Below are positions 37,028 to 46,677 of a stretch of DNA of 64,000 nucleotides, one piece after another. The notes beneath the pieces were generated by a model. That model saw only the letters and a list, made by a program, of their open reading frames with translations, was not told the origin of the DNA and searched no databases. The stretch is from positions 1-64,000 of the forward strand of contig JACYMF010000105.1 in assembly GCA_015272165.1 (NCBI GenBank), in the 5' to 3' direction. The stretch is from Cyanobacterium sp. T60_A2020_053. Lineage in GTDB: Bacteria; Cyanobacteriota; Cyanobacteriia; Cyanobacteriales; Cyanobacteriaceae. Made by a program: the position numbers and the translations under genes. Position 1 is the first letter of the stretch. Every line of letters begins with the position of its first letter.

Positions 37028-40000
37028 TTATTGAATTTTCGTGATCAAATTATAACTAGCAATAGCAAAAGGATTAATAATTTCATCGTCATTATTCACT
37101 ACATTTTCTAAGAAATTGACTCTATTCTTGACTTTTAAATTAAAATCATTATTAATTATCAATTCTGTTTTTTCTCCTTCACATTCATATAAGCGCAAAA
37201 TATACTCATTTTGATTATTTTCTGATTCTTTGAAGGCAATCACTATTAAATGATTCGAGTTGATAGTTAAGAAGGGAAGGGCGCTGGGCAAATCACCTAT
37301 TTTCTCATGACAATTATCTTGAATAATTACCGATAGTGGTGTATTTAATTCATAGCCATGATGAATAGTTTTAGCACTTTTCCAATCTCCTTGATGGGGA
37401 TATATAGCATAAGTAAAATAATGTAATCCTTGATCAGCAAAAGCATCGGGCCAATTTGGACTTCTCAACAAACTAAGTCTAATTTGATTAGGTTTAACAT
37501 CATAACCATATTTACAATTATTCAGCAAACTAACTCCATAATTATTATCAGTTAAATTGAGCCAGTGGTGGGCGCATAATTCCCATTTTGCTTTTTCTTC
37601 AGCCTTTTGAGGATTAGTAGTATGACTCATAACAGCGCCCGTCGCCTCATAATTTACATTATCACTACTAAAATTTAGAGGAAAGTTTACTTTTAATAAA
37701 GTATATTTTTCTTGCCAATTAACTTTATTCTCGATATGTATAATCGCACTATTCACATTTAAAATATAACGCTGAGTAAAAGTAGAATTGTGATATATTT
37801 TAACCACTTCGATAACTTGTCTTAAATTGCCCTTTTCTAACCATTGAATTTTACTTAAACTAGGACTTTCTAGGGGAAACTGCTCATAATTAGGATCAAT
37901 ATTCCACGCATCCCAATATTGTCCTTGATCTTGAAATAATTGTAACTCATTCCCTTGTCCTTTGATAACTTCTCGATGATTAACTTTATCATAGATACTA
38001 ATTAAATTCCCTGACTGGCTATCAATTACCGCTTTAATATAATCGTTTTCTAAACAAAAATCAGCTAAATTATTTAATAAATCATTGTTGACAGTCTGAA
38101 TTGATTTAGGTATTGCCAGAAATCTTTTATAACCAATACTAGGGATATTTTCTGCTAAAAATAAAAATTGCTTGTCACTAGATACCTGAGTAGTTAATAA
38201 ATTACCTTCACTATCATAAATATCATAATCAATACTATCTAAATTAACGGCGACTAATTCCGTGCGCAACCAATTTAAACTATTAAAAATAACAATCTCT
38301 TTACTACCTAAATCTGATGAATGATGAGGTGCTAAATATCGAGTAATACTAGACAAACAAACTGATAAAATCTTTTTTGTTTCTTTTATAACTTCCTGCC
38401 AATATTTATTTGCATCTGTAAAAACTTCCGTAATTGATGTGCCGGGCAAAATATCATGAAATTGATTTAATAATACTTTTTGCCATAATAGCTCTATATT
38501 TTCTTGTTTAGAACCTAAACTGTCATCATTAATATTATATTTTTTAGCTAATAAATGATTAATTGATAAAAATAATTCCGCTTGATAAAGTAACCTTTCA
38601 CAATAGCGATTAAAATATTTTTGATCGCCATGGGTAGTATAACAACCCCGATGTAACTCCAAGTATAAATCTTGATGCCAAACGGGTAATTTTTCAGGGA
38701 AATAAGAGCTAATTTTATCCAAATAGTCTTCAGCCGTAGTAAAGTTAACTTGAGGAAAAAAAGGTGACTCATCATAACGTTTCACTACTTCTAACATATC
38801 ACGAGTCGGACCACCGCCATGATCTCCCACTCCCGGCAACCAAAAAATATCTTTTAATCCTGTTTGTTTTTCCCAATTAATACTGTAATCTGTCATGGTG
38901 TCAGGGTTAGTATCCATTACTCCAGCAACGTTAGGGGGTGACATTGCCGTAAAAATACGACTACCATCCGGAGATTCCCACCAAAAACAACCATAGGGAA
39001 ATTTATTGGTGTCATTCCAGTGTAATTTACCAGTAACGAAATATTTTATTTCTCCTTGTAATAAAATTTGTGGTAGTTGTGCTGGAAATCCAAAACTATC
39101 TGGTAACCATGCGACTTTGTTATATTTACCAAACTTATTTAAAAAATATTTTTGACCATATAATAATTGTCTTGCTAAAGATTCTATACTAATCAAATTT
39201 ACTTCAGGTTCAACCCACATTCCTCCTAAAATTTCCCATTTTCTTTCTTGTACTCTTGATTGAATTTGCTGCAATAAGACTTGATTATGACTTTCTAACC
39301 ATTGATATAGATAAGCAGTGGTATGTCCAAAAGTTAGTTGATTATATTCTTTTTGTAGGTTTAAAACTGAGGTGAAAGTGCGCCCTCCAACCTGATATGT
39401 TTCTTCTAAAGTCCACAACCAAGCCATATCTAAATGGGCATGACCTAATAAATAAAACTTTCTTTTTTTAATAGTATTACTTAAATTTAATAAGTTATTT
39501 CTTAGGCTAATTAATTCTTGATTAAATGCTAATTGTTGATTAACTTTTTGCCAATTTAAGTTATTAAGAGATGTAATTAAATTATCTTTTTCTTCTTGAT
39601 TAAAATATTCATAATATTTAGCTAAAATATTTAATTCTTGAGCGACAAAACTAGGATCAATTTGGTTATACTCACTTTCATAAAGACAACGAGAAACCAT
39701 CAAACCACCAATATCATGACTAGGACTAATTAAGCGTAAACTGATAATATATTCTTGATTTGGTTGAATATTATTAGCTACTAATACTCGACTAGAGGAA
39801 TCAAATAAATCCCCCTCACAAACTTTAGTTTCATTGATAAATACTTCGGCGGAGTGCGCCCACCATGTTAGCATTACTCTGAGATTTAAACCCTCTAAAG
39901 GATAATCATTTAAAGCGTGGGGAATCATAATTTTTTGAGCAAACCATCTCACTTTATTACCTTTTGACCAAATTAAATAATTTTTTTCATTGGGAATTGC

Positions 40001-40126
40001 TTTTTGCCAATTTTGCTCAATTTTTGTAGGAGGATTGATTAACTTTTCATCAGTGAAATACCAATCAAGTTTAATATCTAATTCTGTTAAAGATTTGAGG
40101 TGCGCTATGGTGTCTTGAATTTTCAT
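37028..40126 (-). CDS. Alpha-mannosidase, glycoside hydrolase family 38
   Basis: The 1032-residue enzyme removes alpha-linked mannose. The GH38 catalytic domain (about residues 220-500) shows the zinc-binding LLGHAHLDMAWLWTLEE and the nucleophile Asp in VAWLPDSFGFPAQLPQIL, then HDILPGTSITEVF near the middle domain. The C-terminal beta-sandwich region contains SHTTNPQKAEEKAKWELCAHHWLNL and FADQGLHYFTYAIYPHQGDW. There is no signal peptide, so it probably acts in the cytoplasm on glycans or storage sugars. It is a single gene; its upstream region holds a decayed family C copy (about 40150-40335). Confidence 0.92.
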   Translation of the reverse strand: MKIQDTIAHLKSLTELDIKLDWYFTDEKLINPPTKIEQNWQKAIPNEKNYLIWSKGNKVRWFAQKIMIPHALNDYPLEGLNLRVMLTWWAHSAEVFINETKVCEGDLFDSSSRVLVANNIQPNQEYIISLRLISPSHDIGGLMVSRCLYESEYNQIDPSFVAQELNILAKYYEYFNQEEKDNLITSLNNLNWQKVNQQLAFNQELISLRNNLLNLSNTIKKRKFYLLGHAHLDMAWLWTLEETYQVGGRTFTSVLNLQKEYNQLTFGHTTAYLYQWLESHNQVLLQQIQSRVQERKWEILGGMWVEPEVNLISIESLARQLLYGQKYFLNKFGKYNKVAWLPDSFGFPAQLPQILLQGEIKYFVTGKLHWNDTNKFPYGCFWWESPDGSRIFTAMSPPNVAGVMDTNPDTMTDYSINWEKQTGLKDIFWLPGVGDHGGGPTRDMLEVVKRYDESPFFPQVNFTTAEDYLDKISSYFPEKLPVWHQDLYLELHRGCYTTHGDQKYFNRYCERLLYQAELFLSINHLLAKKYNINDDSLGSKQENIELLWQKVLLNQFHDILPGTSITEVFTDANKYWQEVIKETKKILSVCLSSITRYLAPHHSSDLGSKEIVIFNSLNWLRTELVAVNLDSIDYDIYDSEGNLLTTQVSSDKQFLFLAENIPSIGYKRFLAIPKSIQTVNNDLLNNLADFCLENDYIKAVIDSQSGNLISIYDKVNHREVIKGQGNELQLFQDQGQYWDAWNIDPNYEQFPLESPSLSKIQWLEKGNLRQVIEVVKIYHNSTFTQRYILNVNSAIIHIENKVNWQEKYTLLKVNFPLNFSSDNVNYEATGAVMSHTTNPQKAEEKAKWELCAHHWLNLTDNNYGVSLLNNCKYGYDVKPNQIRLSLLRSPNWPDAFADQGLHYFTYAIYPHQGDWKSAKTIHHGYELNTPLSVIIQDNCHEKIGDLPSALPFLTINSNHLIVIAFKESENNQNEYILRLYECEGEKTELIINNDFNLKVKNRVNFLENVVNNDDEIINPFAIASYNLITKIQ

Positions 40127-40149
40127 TGATGATAAGATAACTAGGTGGT

Positions 40150-40335
40150 GCTGATAAAGTGGAGTCGTGAAGGGAATTTAGAATGTAGAATGTAGAATTT
40201 AGAATTTTTGATTGGGATGGAAAAAATACAGTATTTTTAAAGAATAAAGCCATTTTTACACTTTGTCGTGTTTGTAATATGTTTAATTCTTTTGTTTTTC
40301 ACGGGTTTTGAATTATTCCGCAGACTTTAATTAGT
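40150..40335. repeat. Decayed family C element
   Basis: The sequence TAGGTGGTGCTGATAAAG on the left and, inverted, TAATTAAAGTCTGCGGAATA on the right resemble family C ends. The interior has GATGGAAAAAATACAGTATTTTT, as in the complete copies. It abuts the 3' end of the DUF3352 pseudogene. Confidence 0.55.
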
Positions 40336-41950
40336 TCATTTTTTTTGATAAAGCGACATTAACATCAACTTGGATAGTGCTAGAATTCGTCGTTATCGAA
40401 GTCATTGCTATTGCTATTATTGATTGTAATAGTTTCTCAGTATCGTTATCTAAGTCATCAAAAATGCTGGGGTTAATGTCTATCATCAAATTAACACTTT
40501 TTTGTAAGTCAAAATAAACATAACCATAGTTGTTTTTAGGCAAAGTTGCTGTTGTTAATTTAAAAGTAGCACTTTCAGCTAAAGAATTACTGCTACTGGA
40601 AGTATTTATTAAGTTAGTATTTTCACTAAAATTCAATAATAAAGATTGATCATTTTCTCAACCGTAAGACATTATTTCCCGATTAAAAGTCTGCAATGTC
40701 GTGACATCTATTCCTTCGATATTAGTTTGATTAATTTCCAATAAAGAAATTGATTTTGCAATATTTTCTAAACGCTTAATTGTTTTTTCTGCTAAGTTTT
40801 TATCACTGGTTTCTACAATTAGTTTTCCTCTAATTCCCGTATCAGCAAAAGGGTTATTTTCATCAAGGGATAAACTAAAGATAAATTCCCCGTCTAACCA
40901 GCTAAAAACATCGTTACTTAAATCTAAGTTTAACACAGTTTTCAGGAATGACTTTATTTGTTCAATTTCAGGAGATAATTCAGGAATTGTCTCTCCATTA
41001 TTTTCTATTTCTTGCCATAGTTTATCAATGCCAATACCTTCAATCATAAAAATAGTGTCATCGGGAATTTTTTTAACTAAGTTATTACTAGAAGTTTTAA
41101 TATCTATATAGGGTTGATTGAGATTAATTAACGTGCGAAAATTTAAGCCATGATTTTCAATATTCACATTGATTATAGCTGAATTAATAGGAGTTTCAGG
41201 AATATCATTTTCATTCAAACCAACTGAGTTTCTAGCAATATTAACCAATATTTCCCGATAGTCAAGCAAGTGAATTTGCACAAATGGATCGGGTGTTTGT
41301 AATTTTTTGATAATGCCTGGACTCAATTTTTTTTGTTTTGCTAGAGAGTTTTTTGTTTTATATGTTGTGATAATTTGCTGAACACCAAATTCACTCTCTC
41401 CTACGACTAAATAGTTATCAAAAAATGTTAACCAATAAGAAGTATTGTCAGCAGAAGTTATTTGATATAAAGTAACATCAAGATGTTTTGTTTCTACAAC
41501 TTGACTAGCGCCCTCCTTTCTTAATTTATCGAAAAAGTTTTTAGCCTTTAATTTATTTTTAATACCGCCAATAAAAACAGGTTTATAATCTAAACCTGTT
41601 TCACCACCGGGTAACATGGTAATCATCATTCCCCCTAACCAAGGTTCGATTTCTTGTTGATAGTTAATATCGTTATTCTTCGGGTCAATTTCTGATGGTA
41701 ATTCCAGCCAATCTTCTCTGTTACTAGCTAATTCAAATTATGATAGTTGTTGCCAATTTGCTGAATCAGTGTTGATAAAAGCGGTGAGAGGGGCGCTGGG
41801 AGGAAGGATTTCTAAACCACTGAAAGGAGTTAATTTTTCTCCCAGTAATTTACTTTTTCCATAATAGAAACCCAGCGCCCCTCCTCCTATAATAACCAGA
41901 GGAAAAATTATCCATCCCCAACCTTTTTTCTGTTGTTTGTTTTGTGCCAC
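40331..41950 (-). pseudogene. DUF3352 family protein gene with two in-frame stops
   Basis: Three open pieces (41738-41950, about 40658-41740 and 40331-40657) lie in one reading frame and together give about 540 codons of a cyanobacterial DUF3352 protein. An N-terminal membrane anchor (IIFPLVIIGGGALGFYYG) leads to the domain with EPWLGGMMITMLPGG and LDLSNDVFSWLDGEFIFSL. The first piece ends at TAA (41738-41740) and the same frame continues FELASNREDWLELP. The second ends at TGA (40658-40660) and continues ENDQSLLLNF, and a TGG-to-TGA change would restore Trp. Two point mutations are the simplest account. Translation of the N-terminal piece alone would give only a 70-residue membrane stub. Confidence 0.85.
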
Positions 41951-42050
41951 GATTAATTAAGAGTAATTTCATACCTTAATTTTATCCAAAATTAATGGCT
42001 ATAAATAGACTTTAACAATTAAATAAGTATTAAATTTAAAAGTAATTAAT

Positions 42051-42755
42051 TTAGCTGTTGGTTGTTGAAGTTTCTTCAGTATTTTTAGCAGAAAAACCCC
42101 AAGTAAAAATAGCAAGAATGGTAATAATCATCACCCACTCTGGAGGGACAAAATCTGGCATTGCTACCTTTAAAATTAATCTAGCGCCCACCAAACCAAC
42201 AGTAATGAAACCGGCATCTTCAAGGTGAGTATATTCTTCAATCCAGCGGATAAATAAACCAGCTAAAAATCTTAAAGCAATTACTCCAATTGTACCACCA
42301 GCGATAATCAACCAAATTTCATCTGCTACAGCGATGGCAGTGGTGACACTATCGAGAGAAAAAGCTAAGTCGGTGACGGCAATCATGGGAATCGCTTGCC
42401 AAAGCCCTTTTAAATTTAAACTAGAGTGATTTTCTTCTCCTTCTTCTGATTTAGAATTGGTATAATAACGAAATGTTAACCAGAGTAAATATAAGCCACC
42501 TGCTACGGAAAATTGCCAAAACTTAATTACCCATGTAGCAGTGATAATTAGAGTAATTCGGAGAATGTAGGCGAAGACTAAACCAACATTTAGGGCGTAC
42601 TTTTGTTCTTTTTCGGTTTGTAAACCTTGGGCGATAGATGCCAAAGCTATGGCATTATCTGCCGACAATACTGCTTCTAAACCCACTAGAATAATTAAAA
42701 TGAAAACCGTTTCAATGCTGAAATCAATCGAGGGATGTAATACTTCTTGTAACAT
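42051..42755 (-). CDS. TerC family integral membrane protein
   Basis: The 234-residue protein has about seven membrane segments. The signature LVGLEAVLSADNAIALASIAQGL (about residues 22-44) and IAVTDLAFSLDSVTTAIAVADE (about 124-145) place paired acidic residues in membrane helices as in TerC/Alx proteins. These are implicated in manganese or other metal export and, in plants and cyanobacteria, in photosynthetic membrane biogenesis. It is a single gene, divergent from the YdcF gene. Confidence 0.88.
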   Translation of the reverse strand: MLQEVLHPSIDFSIETVFILIILVGLEAVLSADNAIALASIAQGLQTEKEQKYALNVGLVFAYILRITLIITATWVIKFWQFSVAGGLYLLWLTFRYYTNSKSEEGEENHSSLNLKGLWQAIPMIAVTDLAFSLDSVTTAIAVADEIWLIIAGGTIGVIALRFLAGLFIRWIEEYTHLEDAGFITVGLVGARLILKVAMPDFVPPEWVMIITILAIFTWGFSAKNTEETSTTNS

Positions 42756-42895
42756 TAAATTATCTGACCATTAGAAATGTGCTTTTATGGCTGGTACAGA
42801 ATCGTAAATTTTCCTCATTTTTTCCGCACCATCAGCTATTATCATATCATAAATAATTACTAGAAAAACTTTTTTATTTATAGAAATTATCATCA

Positions 42896-43582
42896 ATGTT
42901 TTTTAAGCAAGACCAGTTTTTTATAAAATCAATTTTGAAGTTATGTGTTTGGATAATTCTCTTTATTAGTGGTATTAATAGCTTTAGTTTAATTAATCAT
43001 TTCCTCAAATCTTGGCAATATTTCCATGATCCCATCGATATTTATTTGGTATTAGGGGGAAGTATTACAAGGGAGATTTATGTTAGTAAAATAAGAAAAA
43101 ATCATCCTCAAATACCGATTATTATTTCTCAGGGTTCTCAAGAGCCTTGCATTTTATTAATCTTTGATAAAGAAAAGGTAAGCATTGATAATGTTTGGTT
43201 GGAGAAGTGCGCTAATTCTACATTTGATAACTTTTTTTTCTCTATTTCTTTACTAAAAAAATGGCAAAAAAAACACGTCTTTGTAATTACTTCCGATACT
43301 CATTTTCCCCGTGCTAAATTAATGGCAAAAATTGCCCTACTCAGTCAAGGCTTTGCGGTAACAGTGGAAGGTATCCCCGAATTTGACGGTATTCCTGCCA
43401 ATCATGAGAATATTGTTAAAACTATTCTCGATGTCATTCGCACGGTAGCTTGGGCATGGCTGGGGCAATTTGTCAATCCTGTTTGTAATAATATAATTCC
43501 ATTATCTGATGTGGATTTGCAACAGTGGTATGTGGATGGTTTTGCTTGTGAGAGTCGCGCTAATTTACAGTTAAAGGATTAG
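42896..43582 (+). CDS. YdcF family protein (DUF218)
   Basis: The 228-residue protein has one N-terminal membrane helix (about residues 14-32) and a DUF218 domain with IYLVLGGSITREIYVSKI (about 48-65) and FVITSDTHFPRAKLMAKIALL (about 125-145). Relatives include SanA and YdcF, linked to envelope integrity, and the fold binds nucleotides. The specific role is unknown. It is divergently transcribed from terC. Confidence 0.8.
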   Translation: MFFKQDQFFIKSILKLCVWIILFISGINSFSLINHFLKSWQYFHDPIDIYLVLGGSITREIYVSKIRKNHPQIPIIISQGSQEPCILLIFDKEKVSIDNVWLEKCANSTFDNFFFSISLLKKWQKKHVFVITSDTHFPRAKLMAKIALLSQGFAVTVEGIPEFDGIPANHENIVKTILDVIRTVAWAWLGQFVNPVCNNIIPLSDVDLQQWYVDGFACESRANLQLKD

Positions 43583-43616
43583 GGGAATGAATAATGGACA
43601 ATGGATAATTGATAAT

Positions 43617-43708
43617 TAATGATAGATAATTTATAAACATTTCACCTGAAACCTGACACCCGAAGCCTGACACCTCCTCTCACCAAAATATTTTTTCGGC
43701 AAACCCTA
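43617..43708. repeat. Family C right-end fragment at the fmt stop
   Basis: TTTATAAACATTTCACCTG, degenerate CCTGACA heptamers and TTTTTTCGGCAAACCCTA form the right end of family C. Its end read on the minus strand starts TAGGGTTTGCCGAA, and its TAG (43706-43708) is the fmt stop codon. Confidence 0.75.
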
Positions 43709-44695
43709 GTTCATAATTTCACCTATTTCCAAACGATTACCGTTAGCAAAACTCCATGCGGATTGTGTTTTTTTACCGGCTGGTTGCACTTCTAAAATTA
43801 ATAATAATCCAGCGCCCGTCGCCACTACCATACCGATATTTTTAATAATTTTCACCACTTCCCCCATTTTCCCCCGCCAAGACTCCATACCTTGAAGATA
43901 AGCAGATAATTTTTCTAAATGGGGCGGTAAATTAATATTAACTATCTCAGAAAGGGGTAAAGATTGAGTAATTTTGAGCGGTTGAGTGCGCCATGAGGTA
44001 ACACCATTAGGATAAAAAGCAGAAATTTGTTGATGAATTGCCAAAGCCGATTTTGACCAATCAATGACATAATCATCTTTAGTGATTAAACGGGCATAAG
44101 TAGCTAAACTATCATCTTGAGGAATGGGAGTAATTTCTGGTAACTTTGCCAGAGTTTCTAAAAGTAACCCAGCGCCCACCACCGCCAACCTTGCCCCTAA
44201 ACTATCAGCATTATCAAATAAAGTGATGGGAGTAGTGGCTTTTAATAACATAGCGCCCGTATCCATACCCTTATCCATTAACATGGTAGTCACTCCCGTT
44301 TCCGCCTCACCGTGATAAATACTCCATTGGATGGGCGCCGCGCCTCGATAAGCAGGTAAAATCGAGCCATGAACATTAATACAACCATATTTCGGCATTT
44401 GTAGTATTTGAGGTGACAAAATTTGTCCATAAGCCACCACCACAAAAACATCCGCTTCTAATTGTTGTAATATGTCCAGAGTGTTTAAATCTCGTTTGAG
44501 GCGCGCTGGTTGCCACACAGACAAATTATGAGCTAGTGCCACCGTTTTCACAGGAGAAGGAATCATTTTATTACCCCTTCCCCGGCGCTTATCAGGTTGA
44601 GTCACTACTCCCAAGACTTCATGGTGATTATCATTCAATAACTCTTGAAGCGTCACCACCGCAAAATCAGGAGTGCCAAAAAAAACTATACGCAT
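43706..44695 (-). CDS. fmt: Methionyl-tRNA formyltransferase
   Basis: Fmt formylates the initiator Met-tRNA. The 329-residue protein starts MRIVFFGTPDFAVVTLQELL. Its catalytic region includes CINVHGSILPAYRGAAPIQW, with the SLLPxxRG-like block and catalytic Asn and His, and GVTTMLMDKGMDTGAML with catalytic Asp. The C-terminal OB-like tRNA-binding domain ends NGNRLEIGEIMN. The TAG stop belongs to the end of a family C repeat. An ATGAATT heptamer array lies directly upstream of the start. Confidence 0.95.
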   Translation of the reverse strand: MRIVFFGTPDFAVVTLQELLNDNHHEVLGVVTQPDKRRGRGNKMIPSPVKTVALAHNLSVWQPARLKRDLNTLDILQQLEADVFVVVAYGQILSPQILQMPKYGCINVHGSILPAYRGAAPIQWSIYHGEAETGVTTMLMDKGMDTGAMLLKATTPITLFDNADSLGARLAVVGAGLLLETLAKLPEITPIPQDDSLATYARLITKDDYVIDWSKSALAIHQQISAFYPNGVTSWRTQPLKITQSLPLSEIVNINLPPHLEKLSAYLQGMESWRGKMGEVVKIIKNIGMVVATGAGLLLILEVQPAGKKTQSAWSFANGNRLEIGEIMN

Positions 44696-44697
44696 AA

Positions 44698-44731
44698 TGA
44701 ATTATGAATTATGAATTATGAATTATGAATG
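44698..44731. repeat. Tandem heptamer repeat (ATGAATT)n upstream of fmt
   Basis: Nearly five perfect copies of ATGAATT lie immediately before the fmt start, as at 12692-12735 before argJ. Such arrays can vary in copy number. Confidence 0.85.
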
Positions 44732-44797
44732 ATAATCTTGTCTCAGTTTCCCCTTCTCCCTGTCTCCCCTTCCCCAATTAGGTAAATAAATCAAACG

Positions 44798-44829
44798 TTT
44801 GCCCTTTGCCCTTTGCCCTTTGCCCTTTT
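44798..44829. repeat. Tandem heptamer repeat (TTTGCCC)n
   Basis: Four or more TTTGCCC units follow the SPFH gene's stop on the plus strand. Related GGGCAAA runs occur near 15600-15632 and 34204-34240. They match the short tandem heptamers known in cyanobacteria. Confidence 0.85.
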
Positions 44830-44837
44830 CCCTTCCT

Positions 44838-45680
44838 CTACTTATTGACATCCTCAAGATTAAACAAGAAAGGAAGACTATTACCAGAATCCCCACCATT
44901 AATAACTAACACCTTCGGCACTTGAGAGCCTCCCGTGCGCCATGCCTCGATAGCTTCTTTTTGTAGAACTAAAGTACCACCTTGAGCCTTGAGAGTTTCC
45001 GCCAAAAGCCTTTGAGCTTCTGCCCTACCTTTGGCTCGGTTAATGTCCGTTTGAGCTTCCTGTTCAGCTTCCCTCGCTACATATACAGCTCTTTGCGCCC
45101 TTTGTTCGGCAATTTGCTTATCTTCCACCGCTTTGGCAAACTCAGGAGAGAAGTTTAAATCAACCACACTGGTATCTAGTACAATAATACCGTATTTATC
45201 CAGTCGAGAAGTTAAAGCATCATCAAAATCTTGTTTCAACTCACTGCGTTGAGTGATGGCTTCTTCCACCGTGCGCCTTGCAGCCGCAATTTTAAAAGAT
45301 TCTTGGGTTTGAGGAGCAATAATTTTGGCGACAATATTTTGTAAAGTTCCCTGAGTTCTCCTAATATCAACCACTTGAATGGGATCGAGACGGAAGTTAA
45401 TGGCAAAACTCGCCGATAAATTCTGTAAATCTTTGGTAGAACTTTGCGCTGGTACTTCAAATTTTTGTACGGTAACATCGTAAATATCCACATTGGAAAT
45501 CACGGGAGGTTTAAAATGGATTCCCTCCAAAAGTGGTCCATCTTGAGCTTTACCGAGAATACTTAATACTCCTGTTTGTCCGGGATTAATAATCACAAAG
45601 GAATTAAGCCCCACAAAAACGATAAAAGCCGTCACGATGGCGGCAATTACGGAGGAAATGTTTGCATTTTGACGTTCCAA
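44838..45680 (-). CDS. Prohibitin-type SPFH (band 7) domain protein
   Basis: The 280-residue protein has an N-terminal membrane anchor (VIAAIVTAFIVFVGLNSFVII), an SPFH domain starting NPGQTGVLSILGKAQDGPLLEG, and a helical coiled-coil tail rich in Ala-Glu-Gln (AEQRAQRAVYVAREAEQEAQ). This is the prohibitin pattern, membrane-ring scaffolds that in cyanobacteria lie near FtsH proteases. The start is TTG at 45678-45680, supported by AGGAG about 9 bases before it and by the absence of any nearby ATG that keeps the anchor. Conserved LNFSPEFAKAVEDKQIAEQ is visible. Confidence 0.88.
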   Translation of the reverse strand: MERQNANISSVIAAIVTAFIVFVGLNSFVIINPGQTGVLSILGKAQDGPLLEGIHFKPPVISNVDIYDVTVQKFEVPAQSSTKDLQNLSASFAINFRLDPIQVVDIRRTQGTLQNIVAKIIAPQTQESFKIAAARRTVEEAITQRSELKQDFDDALTSRLDKYGIIVLDTSVVDLNFSPEFAKAVEDKQIAEQRAQRAVYVAREAEQEAQTDINRAKGRAEAQRLLAETLKAQGGTLVLQKEAIEAWRTGGSQVPKVLVINGGDSGNSLPFLFNLEDVNK

Positions 45681-45846
45681 AATAGAATACTCCTATTTTT
45701 TGTTCTTTTTACTACTTATTCATCTTATCGAAAAATAAAAAGTTTAAAACCTCGTCTTTTGAGACATAAGCAAAGAAACACGGTAATTCAAGCTAAATTT
45801 ACCTTTGCTTTTTGCCCTTTTTAAACCTTTGCCCTTTTTTGGTATA

Positions 45847-46072
45847 TTAATAACTGATGTTACGCAAAATATAGAATTAATTGTTGGTGTCAGGTGTCAG
45901 GTGTCGGGTGTCAGGTATTAGGTTAAAGAATTGACAAGAAACTTATGTTTATTGATCTTTTTGTTGTACAAGAGTCTATTGAGGGAAGGGTTTTAAACCT
46001 GAAACCTGCTACCTGCTACCTGAAACCTCCCTTAACGTAACATTTGAATCAGTGCGTAACGTCAGTTAATAA
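45847..46072. mobile_element. Family D miniature element (226 bp)
   Basis: The left end TTAATAACTGATGTTACGCA and the inverted right end TTATTAACTGACGTTACGCA match at 18 of 20 positions. The interior holds GTGTCAGG heptamers and an AT-rich core with no frame. TTAATAA may be the target duplication. It lies between the SPFH gene and the MazG gene. Confidence 0.8.
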
Positions 46073-46119
46073 TTCTGTGACATTTTGCCTATATAGTCGA
46101 TTTTTTCGTCAAAAAATTT

Positions 46120-46440
46120 ATGAATATCCAAGAATATCTCCAGTTAACGAGAGAAACAGCCATTTATCCTTCGGCAAGGTTTTTAGAATATTTAACTCTA
46201 GGTTTAGCGAGTGAATCGGGGGAAGTTAGTGGCGTGGTGAAAAAATATATCCGTCAAGATACTAGCCTAGATATAGCAAAGGAAAAATTAACGAAGGAAT
46301 TGGGCGACGTGTTATGGTATTGGGCAAGGTTATGTGATGAGTTGGGCTTAAATCCTGAAGAGGTGATGGAGCAAAACATTGACAAATTATTACAAAGAAA
46401 GCAAAATCAAACTTTACAGGGTGATGGTGATAATCGTTAA
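46120..46440 (+). CDS. MazG nucleotide pyrophosphohydrolase domain protein
   Basis: The 106-residue protein fits the single-domain MazG-like family that hydrolyses (d)NTPs to NMP and pyrophosphate. The acidic metal-binding residues lie in GLASESGEVSGVVKKYI (about residues 29-45) and KELGDVLWYWARL (about 61-73), the EExxE...ExxD pattern in a variant form. Its likely role is house-cleaning of abnormal nucleotides. It is followed by a family B element. Confidence 0.85.
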   Translation: MNIQEYLQLTRETAIYPSARFLEYLTLGLASESGEVSGVVKKYIRQDTSLDIAKEKLTKELGDVLWYWARLCDELGLNPEEVMEQNIDKLLQRKQNQTLQGDGDNR

Positions 46441-46505
46441 GCTAGGCGCACATCTAAGTTAACTGGTAAGGATAAGCAAAAAGCAAGAACCAACAGTTAA
46501 ACCGT

Positions 46506-46660
46506 TAATATCAAGTTCGGATAATTAGTTACAAAGAGATTCTAGCTTCGCACTTTACCCACCGTGTAATGAATTACACGGAACCAACGGAATTACGTTC
46601 AATAAATTGAACTAAGATTATTTTAATTAATTTATAAGTGATCAAACGAACTTGATATTA
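46506..46660 (-). mobile_element. Family B miniature element, complete, inverted (155 bp)
   Basis: Perfect outer repeats TAATATCAAGTTCG occur at both ends (46506-46519 and, inverted, 46647-46660). The two inner palindromes CCGTGTAATGAATTACACGG and TTCAATAAATTGAA are the reverse of those at 10146-10300, and the length is the same. It lies 17 bp before the HigB-like toxin gene. Confidence 0.85.
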
Positions 46661-46677
46661 GTTTTATATTTTAATCT

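Noticed and set aside
40331-41950. Altered genetic code (stop codons read as sense) to explain DUF3352
   Set aside because: Other genes in the window end normally with TAA, TGA and TAG, so point mutations are the simpler account.
44698-44829. Heptamer arrays as a CRISPR locus
   Set aside because: The units are 7 bp, head to tail without spacers; no repeat-spacer pattern or cas gene occurs in the window.
45576-45824. 82-codon plus-strand frame opposite the SPFH gene start
   Set aside because: It overlaps the SPFH promoter and N-terminus on the other strand and shows no coding signature.
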